Shown: positions 13,701 through 27,074 of the stretch, piece by piece
Position numbering within the stretch: position 1 is the first letter of the stretch
Layout of the letters: every line of letters begins with the position of its first letter
Assembly: GCA_003640385.1 (NCBI GenBank)
Contig: RCAB01000140.1
Span: 62,001-126,000, forward strand
Length of the DNA: 64,000 bases
Direction: 5' to 3'
Source: Setaria digitata
Lineage: Eukaryota > Nematoda > Chromadorea > Rhabditida > Setariidae
The notes under the pieces: generated by a model
Seen by the model: the letters and a program-made list of their open reading frames with translations, nothing else
The model's database searches: none
Told to the model about the DNA's origin: nothing
Program-made: the position numbers and the translations under genes

Positions 13701-16211
13701 AAGATAGATCCCTTTCTTCTCTCCGAAAATCATTGTTTCTAAACTATTAATAACTACTCATCGTAAGCATAACTCAAACAAATAGCTCTTATTATTTTCG
13801 CAAATTTATTGGCAATAGTTACTACACTATCTAATTCTGTTTTAAAAATTATTAGATGCATAATTTTACAATGAATGTCAATTATAACATTGTTCAATAA
13901 TGCGAAACGAACCAGTGTCACAACTAGGTCCTTCCCAACCATCTGAACACGCCAATGACCCGTTCAACGTACACTGGAAATGACCAACAGCACTAGACAT
14001 CGGTTGACAAAATGTGAGACATCGTGGTCCATAATAATCAGCAGCACAAGTTATCCTATAAGCGATTCTCATTCGAAATCCATTTGCATCAACAAGAGTT
14101 TCTTCGATCCAATTTTTACCCGATGGTACACTTTCACGTTGAAAGCCATCATGAGATATTAACTTCTTCAAACCTGGAATGGGAACTCTTCTCAATTTTA
14201 CGAATTCCTATTCCACCAAAAGGTCAAAAGTGTAATAATAAAGATTCATTCTATCCTGGATGGCGTCATCAGTTTTGTTCTTCACTCAAGTTATGCCCAC
14301 ACCAGAGCATAATATCAGATTCTTGATGTTGTTAAGGGCAATTTAAGCCACTATTTGAACTATGCAGGTAGCGTATTTATCTTTTTACACATTGACCCTC
14401 CAGGAAGGATAAAAAACAAAAGAGGATAAAATAAAAATGAGGTGTAGGATGGCGATAGATAATTAAGATTTAGTAAAAGAAAGAAAGTAATCAACCGCAA
14501 AGATCCACTACTGATACAACCAACTGAGCTAAGACCACCAAAAAGATGCCGTGTTAGATAACGAGATGGAAAAGTAGTGATTTATGAAGTTAATCTGGTA
14601 TAAACACTTGCATTGCATACTTGCACAACTAAATAATTTCACACTTTGTTGTAGTCCTCCGAATGTTTCAGTCCAAAAAGGAAACGATAAAATGAAAATG
14701 TTGACTGTTTTCCTTTAAAACAGGAATTAAAAAATTAAACTTACTTCCGGTAGTCCTCCATGCTTCTGTGATTAACGTAAACGATTCCTAAAATGATGGG
14801 ATTAATTTAGTTCAGCATTTTTGGTACATGATGAAGCACAAGGAAATTACTCAGTCGTAGTCAAAAGGAAATAAACTGATTTCAGCCTATTTACTATCTC
14901 AAAAAACAAGTTAGTTGCTCATGAATTTAAATTTTGTATTCGTCGTTTAAAAAGTTCGTAAAATGCAATCAATTCACAGAGGGGGGTTCCACCAAGATAA
15001 CGCCAGCACTTTCGGGTTTTGCAAAACTTTAGCACACTTTCACACAGACAATCAGCAGCAGTCTCATGCTATATGTAAAACGTTTTCCTCTCCCTTATGA
15101 GGCTTATGCCATCCAAACCATATCAAATGTCTGCACCTCCGTTTTCTTTTTACCGGTTGCACTATTCCTGTTAAACTTCTGCACCATATAAATGCATTTT
15201 TTACGCAACCCGTGAGAAAGAACCTTGGAACGGATCGATGTAATGTAACGATGCTGACAGGGATATAGTACTACTACTCTACGTACGAAGCATTGAAGAT
15301 AGTGAAGTAACCAACAGTGGCAGTTTTTAGTGTCACTTCCCTCGAAAACCTCATAAAAAAGGAAAGGAAAGTGTGAAAAGAAAAGAACACATGATGTGCC
15401 ATACCTAGTAGCAACATACTGTACAGTCTTTTCGAAACAGTAATGGCTTCAAAGGACACTGTTGCTAGCACCACCAGTAGCAAGCCACAATTTCGCAAAG
15501 ACTGCAATATTCCGCATCTCTCTAATTACGTCCTCTCTCACCTCATCCGATGAGACACATTTCAATGTCTTGGCCATTTGCTACAGTTCTAGTGCAATCT
15601 CACTCCTGTTATATCCGTTTTTTTTTTTTCTAAACTAATCATCTTCTAATGGGGCTTTGTTATGGCCATTATAATCATTCTTTTTTTTCAAATATCTTAA
15701 AATCATTTGAGTAATACAAAATTCTTAACACTTGGTTGTTTGGAAAAAAGAAATAAGACATTGTCAGATTTAGAACTCTTCTAACAAGTGACGAATTTTA
15801 GACTCATGATATATACATACGAGAAAAAAGAATGATTATAATGTCATATGACATAACCGTCAATGATGGGAACAGTGTTATGCTCTTTTACCAAAATATA
15901 TCCTTGATTCATTTAATCGAACATTACTTATTAAGAGAAATGACAGACATTTCCGATTGGAACTTAAATAGTCAACAATAAAAAGGGAAAAGATAAATAA
16001 GCAATACCGGCCAACCAAACTGGAACTCAATTTTCGTCCCGTTACGTAAGCGTTCCGCATCAAGTGTCACTTCACCGAATGTGCATTCACCATTATAGCT
16101 AATTTGTTTCTCAAAATGTTTCAAGCATATCCTCAACTCAGGTCGAAACTCTTCTTGTGAACCAAATGTTAAGGAAACTAGTCTTATCTCGAATGAGCCT
16201 GCACAAGAACA
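7723..16211 (-). CDS. Delta-type Notch ligand (MNNL-DSL-9 EGF-TM)
   Basis: Single-pass ligand for Notch receptors. Exons: 16211-16008, 14787-14745, 14173-13913, 12127-12039, 11873-11780, 11547-11378, 11155-10939, 10089-9986, 9689-9445, 9245-9083, 8981-8655, 8240-8103, 7968-7723. All phases close, giving 766 residues without the signal peptide. Counting from the first Cys of exon 16211: an MNNL module (1-82, with [12 protein letters not shown]); a DSL domain (125-167, six Cys, C...YYGPRC and DGWEGPSC); nine EGF repeats (about 171-525), the second to third junction carrying the Delta-like CNEDLNYC; a transmembrane helix (560-582); and a 184-residue tail ending IQTNL. EGF1-2 are the short atypical pair resembling a DOS motif. 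The intron after 12039 uses a GC donor. The acceptor at 8981 was chosen because the stronger-looking one at 8959 breaks the frame. The signal-peptide exon is not fixed; see the candidates at 16753 and 19060. Confidence 0.9.
14519..14531 (-). other. tRNA A-box-like 13-mer inside an intron
   Basis: Read on the minus strand this is TAGCTCAGTTGGT, a perfect tRNA A-box/D-arm match. No good B box follows (the nearest is GGTTGATTAC) and I could not fold a cloverleaf, so a working tRNA gene is unlikely. It could be a tRNA-derived relic or chance. Confidence 0.25.
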
Positions 16212-16752
16212 CTGCAAAAAAAAAAATTAAATTAGTTAGTGCAAGCATTTAAAAATTCTTTCAAATTATGAAATTTTTTTAATAATACAACGCAGATTTA
16301 TTATAGATTTGTTACATTCTGCAGCAAGAAAATTACTAGAAGCAATTTCTTATTCCTTTAATCATGGAAAAAAAAAATTATACCTCATCAAGTACTAACT
16401 TTTCAAGGTACAATTATTCTGGCAGTAATTAAAACTAATAATTTTCTTTATACTTTTCCGTCTAGTCGATAACTTATCAGAATCTGTGCGGGAATGACCT
16501 GGTGCTACATTCCACATGTGCTAACAACTTCAGTCACTTAATTAATAAATCGTTTACCTCATCAACGACCGACCTACAGACAATAGGAAAGCAAACTACA
16601 TGAGTAGATAATGAGTAGACAAACGTCATTATCTGATAATGGTTCATTTCTAAATGGAACTTTAGAAATATTTCACTATATGAAAGTTTCGTTTCGCAGA
16701 ATTAAAATGGAACTAAAATAAGTTTAAATTTTCAAAATCAGAAATTTCTCAC

Positions 16753-16815
16753 CAATCGAAGAATATTGTATCCCATGATCATAATATAGATTGGCGATAC
16801 TTGATAATGGTGCAT
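16753..16815 (-). CDS. Candidate first coding exon of the Delta-type ligand
   Basis: An ATG at 16815 opens 21 codons (MHHYQVSPIYIMIMGYNILR then L) that end at a phase-0 TTG|GTGAGA donor. This joins in phase to the MNNL exon beginning with Cys at 16211. The stretch is moderately hydrophobic and could serve as a weak signal peptide. A CACCAG acceptor lies just upstream of the ATG. The alternative is the open frame around 19060-19120. Only transcript data would decide. Confidence 0.3.
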
Positions 16816-17204
16816 TCTGGTGCTGCGAACGAACTCGCAGTGCGTCTTTTCTTGCTACTATCTTTCAATCTTCAGATTCAAATCAGTCAAAAATAATGCA
16901 ACAGTTACTCGGAGATGAATGGAATTTCAGGAAGGAAATATGTTGCAAACTCAATGGAGAATGTTTCAGTAAAATAAAACAACTTCGGTTGCTTATTTAT
17001 ATATTCTCATATAAGCAAGTATAATCTTAACTCTGAATGTCCAAAGCACAACAGTTAGTAATAGGCTCCTATTGCATTCCAGTGTGTAACCTCTGAAATT
17101 TAACCATAGGAAGCTATCTCAGGAAGAATGAAATTAGCGTACTCACAAATGAGTATATCAGAAAAAAAAACGTCACTTAGCATGAGAATTTTGAGAATCA
17201 AAAA

Positions 17205-17310
17205 AGAAAAAAAGGACCCTATTTTATAAAAAAAAGAAAAAAGGACCCTATTTTATATATATAAAAAAAAAAAGGACCCTATTTTATAAAAAAAAAGAAA
17301 AAAAAAAAGA
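17205..17310. repeat. Three tandem copies of an A-rich unit with GGACCCTATTTTATA
   Basis: The core AAAGGACCCTATTTTATA occurs three times about 30 bp apart, separated by A-rich spacers of varying length. It lies in the presumed first intron or upstream region of the Delta-type gene. Confidence 0.75.
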
Positions 17311-18199
17311 TAAAGAGCAATTAAAACTATCTAAACAGCGCGATAAATTATAAAGTTGATTTATCTCACCCCAGCTTTTCAAATTTATGATTTATTTTTC
17401 CTATGACTAACGTCAAAATGAATCCTTTTTCTTCCAGTAATTAAATCAGAACTGTAGAGTTAATTTAAAAAAAATTGTTATTTGTAAATATTTACAGTAA
17501 TTAAAATTACTGATCGCAATTTGAACGTATCTCTCGAATGATTGTCCCAAACTAGTAGAACGATTGAAAGATTATGCCAATGGAACTAACCGATAATAGA
17601 TCCCGCTCTTTCTTCGACCCCTGAAAACCCTCCATTCTGCCCTTCTCCCTCTACTCCTTTGGAAATCCGCAAAAATTTAGAAAAATATTTTTCAAATTTT
17701 AAACCGAGTAAAATGTAGTGAAAGATGAGCAATTTATGAACTCATTAAACAGGATAAAATAAATAAAAAGATCTGTTAAAAATTCTGGAACATTTCTACC
17801 GTGATGACATCAGAACTATGAAATTTTTGCTGAAGATTTTAATTTCACAAAAGTATTTAGAACTTCTTACATCCTTTTTATTAACTAAGTTTCTAGTTAT
17901 TGTTATTTAATATTGATCTTTTCTTGATCACCAAAAACGTTGATAATCTCAAAGCACGTTGCAATCTTTGCTTAAAAAGCTTTGTTTTGAAAGTTTCATA
18001 AAACATTAAAACAAAAAAACAAAAAAAAAAAAAGAACCGCAAATCATATTACAAGGCAACAGTGAGAATCCTTAAACACATGATAACGTCATACGAGGAT
18101 GTTTGATAAAAATTAAAAAAATGACTGAAATTAAAAGGACGTTCGTCCTATTAAATAAGAATAAAAGAAAGATCAGAAACCTTCTCCTCAATTGCTGAC

Positions 18200-18285
18200 A
18201 GGGGAAAGGAGAGAAGAGAAAGGGAGAGAAAGAGAGAGAGAGAGAGAGAAAGGAGGAGGAAAGAGAGAGAGACGGAGGGAAGTAT
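18200..18285. repeat. GA-rich microsatellite
   Basis: A purine-only stretch dominated by GAGAGA, including an uninterrupted run around 18225-18250. It lies upstream of the Delta-type gene. Such tracts can act as promoter or insulator elements, but nothing here shows that. Confidence 0.7.
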
Positions 18286-19056
18286 AAAAGAAAATTTTAA
18301 GAGTTTGAAGAGCTTTTATCTATTAAAGTTTGAATATAACTTGAAATAAAATGAAAAGAATGGCAAAGTTCAAAGTATATAGCTTTAATATCATTAAATT
18401 ATTAATCAAAAAACAAACAAACAAATAAGTAAATAAATAAATGAAGGGGAAATGAAGTTGAATTCAGTGAATTCTGCTTTAAAATATTTAATTGAATTTC
18501 ACATTAAGACTTTATAATAATTTTATTATTTCAAATATGGGTGAAAACTAAGTAGGACTAAATTTTAGAAACTATATGAAGCGATTCCATAAAAACCTTA
18601 AAAATTGTATAGCGTCATCTATACGTTAAGTATACGCAACTTTTCGACGTATTTTTTTCTTTTGAACTCAAAATGATATTCATATTCTTTAAAATTAAAA
18701 CAGATTATAAATACTCAAGGGGATATTTAGTTACCTTACAGAAAAGCTAAAATTTCACAGAAAGCGATAAAGGCTTTTAGGAACAAATAATTTGCGTGAA
18801 AGGAAAAAAAAAAAATAATTAAGATATAACAGTTCAAGCATCATTTCATCATCACCAATGTCTAAATATAACTAAATTAAATAAATAATCCATCACATAT
18901 TATTGGCACAACTGACAGAAAATGACTCATCGCTAACCCCGCTTTTCCCGCATCCCGGTAAATCGGGGAAATCTGTAAAAAAGGCGCAGCAACATTTCAC
19001 GATGACAATTTTGTGATAATATTAAATTTCGTATGCATGGAAAACATTCGGTCAGT

Positions 19057-19260
19057 CTAACTTACTGGAAAAAATTCCATAGGCGCAATTGTGATGATTT
19101 GTATCATGAAGAATTTCAAAACTAAATGAGAATTAATGAATGAGGAAAGGTAGGACGAAGACTGGTAAACAAAATGAATAAATCTCCAACTTACACAGAT
19201 TCTGATTCTGTCCCTCCTCGATGAGATGACAATGAATATCCGCTCAAATAACACTGATAT
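19057..19260 (-). other. Alternative candidate 5' exon(s) of the Delta-type ligand
   Basis: On the minus strand two good donors occur here. One follows ATCTGT (GTAAGTTGG, near 19192). The other follows TTTTTTCCA (GTAAGTTAG, near 19066). The frame before the second contains MIQIITIAPMEFFP and is phase 0, so it could also join to the exon at 16211. The hydrophobic run is short for a signal peptide. This block may instead be 5' untranslated exons. Confidence 0.25.
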
Positions 19261-19279
19261 GATAATGATAAAGTGTCAA

Positions 19280-19640
19280 GAGTGATTGTGGTGATAAGAT
19301 GCCGAAGAAGACTGGCTGGATGACACGGACCGAGGACTCAATTACCAGGAACAGTGCCCGACCCGTACCTGGAATCCCTTCTCTTCACCAATGATGCATG
19401 TGCCACGCCCTCGAGACCGCCTCTCTACAACCGGGAGGGTGACAGACAGACTGATACTGTGTGTTGCATTTGGGGCAACCAAACGACAGATGGCCCACGA
19501 GGACTGTCCTCTCCCCCGCCCTCAACTAACTGAACCTGAGGTTCATCACTGATGTTACTTGAGTTAGATTAGACCCTAGGAGTGCCTAGCACAAAAGATA
19601 GACTGAAGCTCTCTCTCTCCCTCAGTTCGAGTACTGCGTG
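19280..19640 (-). promoter_or_regulatory. GC-richer upstream region of the Delta-type ligand gene
   Basis: This stretch is clearly richer in G+C and CpG than the surrounding 70% A+T sequence. On the minus strand it holds only short uORF-like ATG frames and a GATTCCAG|GTACGG donor-like site near 19370. It is the best candidate for the promoter and 5' untranslated exon of the ligand gene. I see no clear core promoter motif. Confidence 0.35.
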
Positions 19641-22600
19641 TAAAAATCACCTAGGAATAGCGACTCGTACCCTCTCTTCAACCGTATGCTAAGAAATTCG
19701 AATTTTATTGTATTAATTGGAAAGGGAACAAACTGCACATTTTTGTGCATAATTTAATGAATGAGTGGTCCATCTGTGAGAAAAAAGAGGCAATTAGACA
19801 AAAGAATGACAGCAAATGAGTGGCTTTCTGAACTGAACAGAGTGGAATACTGTACCTTTTGCTTGCTTACTCATGCAATCCAACCCTCCTCAAAAGTGTT
19901 TCCAGGCTGTGCTAGTAAATGGTCGGGTCTAGACCTTGGTATTCAGGTTATTTTACACTCCAAATGCTAGGGTCAGAAGTTCTGAACAAGGAGAAAGTTT
20001 GAGGGATGAATTGCAAGCTGTTCAGTTTGGTGTACCTCTGAAAAAGGTTTCGAAAGGAAGATTTCTATAAAGGGAAAAGAAAGCCTGGAATTTAGGTCTA
20101 ACTCCTTGTGTCCGTTATTTCTTGGTCAAAGAAAACCTTAAAAGAGGAACTAACCATAGGTGAACAATAACAGAAATCGGAAAGATCAAAGACAAATCCA
20201 CAATTTGATTAAGATGACTCGATCAATGATAAGAGCAATTCACTCATCATTCGTGTCAAATTAAGACAGATCAAGCGACTCATACTTCAATAGACTTCCA
20301 TCTCATTTCCTCATCATTCAACTTTTCGACCAGATGCTTTGTCTTAACACGTTATCAAATATATCACTGATTGCGCTCGGTAACATCAGATGTTACGAAA
20401 TGAGAATCATAAATTTGTTCACATTCACTCGTTCTTTCTTCACCTTCAATTATCGTATTCGATTCATTCTGATGTAATCTAACTTAATTATTGCCTAATC
20501 AAACTTTGAAATGAATTGTTTCACTCTAACTCATATCACAACTCTTATTGCCTTTTTTAAATCAAATGTTCGCTAACGGATCACAAGAATATTGATTAAG
20601 ATCATAATCAGTTATTGATTGTTTCCTATCGAAGCTTTTACAGTTTAATGATCAGTTTAGAGCTTTTTCTTCGAATTTTGAAATATTAAAAATAAACTGA
20701 AAAAGTTATACCATTTTAAAAGAGAATATTCCAGCATTCATAGTTAAAAATTTCTACTTTTTTTATGCTACATTTTAGCGCAATTGCCGGATATTTAACT
20801 TCAAAAAGCATGCCGCATGGAATATCTGTTGACCAGATAAACTTTACCTGTTATTCTTCAGTTTACACTTTTCAACTGTGAAGTTTTGAGAGGCCAGGTA
20901 AAAGTAAAGTTGGCAGAAATATGTAAGGCAGTAAGGGGAAATCTGAAACCATTAACTCACTCAATCTTATACAATTTATTTTCAGTTCCCGTCGTTGTTT
21001 CAAAAGTTTTCTAAAAAAAAATCAAGATGATAAAAGCTTCCAGTGCTTTCAATCATTATTTCTGGCACAAATTATCCGAAAACAATAGTACAAAATGTAA
21101 TTTTGGGGAATATTTTCAATTAATTACAATTTCCTCCGACTATAAATATCAGAAGGAAATGAACCAGTGATTTTTTTTCTTACAGATATGCGACAAGTGA
21201 ATTGAATATCGGTTATTACAAATAAATTTAAAACAAAATCAGGTATCCAGAAGGTTGCCTAATCCAGCAGAAAAAAAAAAAGTTAAAAAAATAATCAGTT
21301 AGATGATAAAATTATTCGGCACCAATCTGGAGAATTCTCATTTATAGCCTGGAACAGACTGAAAACAAATCAACGATGCTGATATCTGAGCGAAATTCGA
21401 CATCAGCGATACGGTATGTCACCACTAATCCTTAATTATCTCATCAGTAGCACTGTTCTCAGTCAGTATGGCTTTTAGCTAAATAATTCCTTTGGCTGGG
21501 GATTCACTCACTTCTGAGAATTACTGGAAAAGATCTCGAAAATCGCTGCAATTTTCGTTTCATCACAAAAATTGCCGGTAAATGTAAAGTTGACAAACAG
21601 AAATTCGTTACTTTATCAACGAATAAAACACTAAAAATTTTCAAAAATTTAAAGCATTCTTTTCTTTCTGTTAAGATCAAATCGTTACATTAAAAAAATT
21701 TTCCTATACATTTGAATGAATGAGATTGTGTTTTCCCATTTCTTTCTTTTTTTCTTTTACTGAAAATGACCCCATTTAAGCGAATATTATTTGATTTCCA
21801 AATTAGAAGCTACAATTCATATTCCGTTATTTTTTTTAGCAAGTATGAAGAGTTATTTCAGCACGAACTAAGAAAATTACAGCAAACAAATTACAATGAA
21901 TAAAGTTTTGCCATCTCCAAGGGCAGATATGGACTGGAACTAAATTGAATTGGTTCAAGAAGAAAATTCAGTAATTTTAAAATATCACAAACTTTGAAAA
22001 TGGCAGAATTTAATACAGAATGCTCAGAAACATTCCAATCAAAGGCAATTTTTAAAAATTTTTTCAAATAGAAGTTAAAAATGTTATCATAAGAAATCGC
22101 TTAGCGTATTTCTCAGGCACTGATACAGCACCATGAACTGCAATGTTCTCAAGTAATCAGAGTTATCTTATTAGATTAAATATGAAGAAATTTGTCTACA
22201 GCATATGAAATATTTCAGTTGCAGCGAGAAAGCAATCAGTGCTACAAGGACGAATAATTTATGACTATCAATCCCGACAAAGCCGAGATTCAGATATCAT
22301 TTCTATGCAAACAGACAGGTAGCAAATGTGATGAAATTTATTAAAAATCAATAGTTAATGAGAAAGTAAGTAGATTTTAATGCTGGTACAAATATGTTAC
22401 TGAATAAATAATAGAAGAGTGGAGTAGTGGGGTGAAAAAGTCTGCTATTCTTTTGTGGTTGATATTTCAGAATTTTCAATTGGCATACCACAACCTGTTA
22501 CTGATAGTAATCTTTACAGTCTATTACATCTGTGATAATTTACTTTTCTTTTTCTTTAATTTGTCGGGAAACATGAAGTAAGGAGAAGATAACTACGTAA

Positions 22601-25600
22601 GAAGTTTAAAACCAAAAGTTACAATTGGTAGTAAAGTCAAATCAAAACTAACGATAAAAAGTGAATGAGAAAAGAGAAATTCGAAGCATTTGAGTTGTTG
22701 AATGGAAGGAAATAGGTGGCAGCAATGACACTTTGATAAGGAAATAAAGTGATATCGGTAATATTATCAGAAAGAGTTAATTTCAGATATTTCAACAAGT
22801 TACATACATTCCTGTTCTTTTTCATTTCAGCTTTTTTTTTCTCTTAATGAATTAATCACCAAAAGAAATTTTATGGAAATTAGAAAAATGAACAATGCTA
22901 AAAATTACCACTCTCCAATGTAGTAACGGTATAAGACTTGGCTAAGCAGTTAAGACAAATATTAGCAGGCATGTTTTAAATTAAAATAAAAGGATCTAAA
23001 TAGTTAGTTTTGAGAAATAACAGGCTCTGATAAGGAATTAGCTGTCTACTGAGAAAAAGCAAGGAAAAAGTCGAAATAGATGAGCTTTTGGGTAATAAAA
23101 TGGCCCATGAAAACGATGTGAGCAGACACGATACTAAAACTTCAAAAAACTCTTTCCATTTTCACTATTCAATATAAAGCTCATCTCATTTTCTCCATTT
23201 TTTCTCATAAATTTTAATTACTGGAACTAAGATATAATTGTGGAAGCGCTACTGTTTTCCAAAATGATACATATTATTATAAAAGGTAGTTTTGACACAT
23301 AACTGAATTTTTTTTTTGTAAATTTTTTTTTTTGTAAATTTTTTGAGAAAAAAAAAACACACTGCATGGTACATAAAGTTTTTCAATTTATTTAGCGACT
23401 AAATTTCAGTTGAAATTGAAAATAAAATAGAAATTTACGAAAGTTTTGTAAATACTCATTTGTATTCTTTGCGATGAAAATTATAAGAACAGTAGCAAGT
23501 GGGATCATTTAAATGTCAGAATGCAATGACGGAATGGTACCCTCAAGTTATCAGAGCAATTAATTTCGGATGAAAAAACAATAAGACAAATGTAGGACAA
23601 ATATTATGGGATTTTTGAAAAAGTGAATAAATACGTAAATTGAACTAAATGATGGCAACATGGGCTAGGGCTAAGGTGGAATGGGATAGACTGAGCAGAG
23701 CTCTGTGGGAGGTAGACACGTTCTTTGAAGTGCTAGATTTATGGGATGTAATTGGAGAACTCAATTCCAGTTAGCTACTTAAAAGCTACTTTCAGCAACC
23801 TAAAACAATGCAATCTTCTTTGCCTACCTACCCAAAGCAACAACGACTGGCTGGCTTCCGGAAAAGATCCATTAGAAGCTAAATATCCTCGGTGAGCTTG
23901 AAATCACAATCACATAATCATTCCCTCTACTGCATTTACAACACATCTGCCAATTATCTTCTGTTGATAAACTAAATTGCAAATTTGCTGTTGACACTCT
24001 AAGCCATGATGACATCAAATTACTAACAAACAATAACTGCACACGATGAAAATTCATAGTGAAGAATTTAGAACACAGTAAACTATTAATACATTAGACT
24101 TATTACACCTGGATACTGCTCTACCTGAGCGGAATAAAGTTAATCCAGAAAGTGGTTCCAGGAAGCTGACTGTGATCATTGGATGCTTTATTTTTTTTCT
24201 TCAGGTTCCAAAAATCATATGGAAATAAATATGTCTAAAAATCAAATTTAATCTTGGACTAAATTAGAGAATTTAAGTGTTTCTGCTAAATAACCTTAAA
24301 GAGCATAAAATTATTGGTTTAAAATTATAGAGGGATAGTCTAAAAAGAAGACAAATGTTTTTAGGAAATCTGATTAGTAGTATTTTTATGTAAGAAAAAA
24401 AAAAGATTTAATAATTTTTAGAAAAAGAATAAATTTTCCATCAAGACTGTTTAGCATAGGTAAACATAAATATGTCACACACAAGCAGAAACTTATAAAT
24501 TGGAAATTTTTTAATTCGAAATTTTCCTTAGTGATTACAAGCTGCCTTATCTGTAATGATTTCAGTAGGTTCAGTCTAAAATGAACTGTTTAGCATTTCG
24601 AGCCAAGCAGTTTTTTAATGAGATCTAAGCAACATCTGCTTGGATACTGTAAAAGAAAAACTAATTTGGCTTTTACTTAAATTAACAATAATCACAAATA
24701 AAGAGGTCTAGATCAGAATGACCGATCCAGATAAGTATACTAATAATAAATGTTAACACATTTGTAAGTTTATTTATCTGAAAAAGGTCAAAACACAACA
24801 TTTATTTTCTATAAAACAATACCAGCTACCAATTAAAAAATATGTTATTCCGTATGCATACAGTAGCATCAAAAGAGTTCCAAATTGTAAAAAATTAAAA
24901 AGTTTTTGTGCAAGACATAAAAACAAACTATAAAATTAGATTTGATAACATTTCAAATAGTGACAAATGGACCTTAAAGGTATGAAATTGAAAATCTTTG
25001 AAATGTAAAGAATAATGATATATGGTAATAAGAAGGGACAGCATAATGAGAGATCAGCTCTGAAAGGCAATCAAAGTTGGGAAAAAATGAAAAGAAGTAA
25101 TTATGACTGAAATGAGGTTGGATGAAGTGAAGAAGAACGGAAGACACATGTCACTTGGAATTGCGCTAATTTATCATATTTCCATCAATAGGCATTTCCA
25201 ATTACTTTTTTTGAGACTGCGAAATTTAAATGATTTAAGGTGATGAATCATTGCAATGGTTATAACTGTGATGATGAAAGTAATCAATCTAATTAGCAGG
25301 ATCAGGATAATGAAACTGGAGTGAAAGTGATGAGTGATTATGCTGATCCTTTCAGCGATTATTTTCATCATTAATAATTAGCATTGTAATGATTGGAATA
25401 TGAGTACAATAATGATAATAATTATATTTGTTCTGAAATAAACAAGAAGACTGTTAAATAGTAGCCACTGTTATTTAGTTTTTAACCAAATAAATGAGCA
25501 ACTAAATTTAGCTGAAATAATTGGTAATAAATAACAGAAAGAGTGACAATTTTAAAACAAAGTAACAGAAAATTTAAATTAAAATGAAGTTTTCTTTTGG

Positions 25601-27029
25601 CCTTTTGAAATGAATAAATGAGATGGGAAATTGGAAAAGTAAAGTGGTAGCTGATTACATTGTCCTTCGATACTTGATAACAACCTTTCTTTTCCTTCTT
25701 TCTGTAATCAAAAAAAAGGTAGTCCGATTCCATCGTCCTCCATAAAAAAATAAATCTCTTTTTTTTTTTACTCTTATTTTTTATTATTATTTTTTTAAAG
25801 AGAACTCCAGGAAGAAGTGTGTGCTCCCTGTACCATTCAATATTATAACTTTCATAATTCGTTTTGAATTGATAATAAATACAGCTATTTATTTTATGAG
25901 AGTCGCCACGCGCCCTCTCTCACCTTTATCTTCTCTTAAATTCAACTTCAAAAATAAATTTTTCATCCTGCAAAGTATTTTTTCTTTTCTTTTTCCTTTT
26001 TTTTTTTTAAAATACATTCTAACTTATTAGTATTTCATTTTAGAAATTTCAGTTCCAAAAAAGAAGGAAAGAAAGAAGAACTCTTGGCTCTTAATCATTT
26101 CAATTTGAAAATATATTCTTTCTGATAGTACTCGATTTTATCAATCTTTCCTACTAAAACTCTAACAAACTGGAAGAATTTTGGATTAATGAAATCTAAA
26201 TGAAGTCAAATTTTATCGAAACATTTAAGGGACACAAACGATGACACAACTTAATGAGATAGCAAGGTATAAATTATCATTAACATTACAGATAAAAGCA
26301 TACACATTTGTAAACAGAAGTATAAATCAAAATTCCCTGAAATATTTACAGTAAAATTTTAATATCTGATTGCGCACTGATAATTCTATTGCAAATCTTG
26401 TCTGAATGAAGCGGAAACAGCTCCGGTTTCAATGCAATCTGCATTCATTAATTAATTTTGAGAAAGAGAGAAGGAAGCAAATTCCCAGGAAGGACTCATT
26501 ATCATTTTACCTAGTCTTAAGGATAAACCGAACTCTCTTGCAACAAATTTGTTAGCAGAATAAAAAGGAACAGAGTTGGAATGGTTTGCTAAGAGAAGAG
26601 TTATATGATCGAATGAGACAAAAAATAACGGTGTTTTTTGGACGGCGGCTTGGGAAAACGATCATTTTTACGTCAGTACATAAATCGAACCGAACCGATC
26701 CGAACTATCCGTCATGTTTTCAGAATTCGATTTATACTAACTGGCAGGCAAAAATATCCCTGATCATTCATTCATTTCTTGTCTTATTTTCCGGAACATC
26801 AGTGAAAATAATTTGAATTTTAATGAGAAGCACTAATTAGCACATTCTATTCAAATATTTACGTAAAAAAGAAAAGTTTGAAATTTTAACAATTAATTGT
26901 ACACTTCTCATCAATTCATGAAAAGAAAGCGTTCGTTGGAATTTTTTAATTTTTATTTTTAAAAAGGATTCTATTCGCATTGGCAGCGCTGAATTGATTA
27001 GAGAAATTGAAAGTTACTTAAATTACTTG

Positions 27030-27074
27030 CAGAAATCAGAAAGTAACTGTAAAACAGTTACTTTCTGATTTCTG
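27030..27074. repeat. Perfect 21-bp inverted repeat with 3-nt loop
   Basis: The arm at 27030-27050, starting CAGAAATCAGAAAG, is the exact reverse complement of 27054-27074, with AAA between. Such a long perfect hairpin is unlikely by chance in this composition. No flanking target-site duplication or terminator-like T run was seen. Confidence 0.85.

Noticed and set aside
14470..14560. Possible tRNA gene on the minus strand (perfect A box)
   Set aside because: No convincing B box, acceptor stem or anticodon arm could be paired.
19761..19970. 69-codon open frame starting MSGPSVRKKRQLDKR
   Set aside because: No family resemblance, no exon context and no continuation downstream; possibly part of a decayed element.
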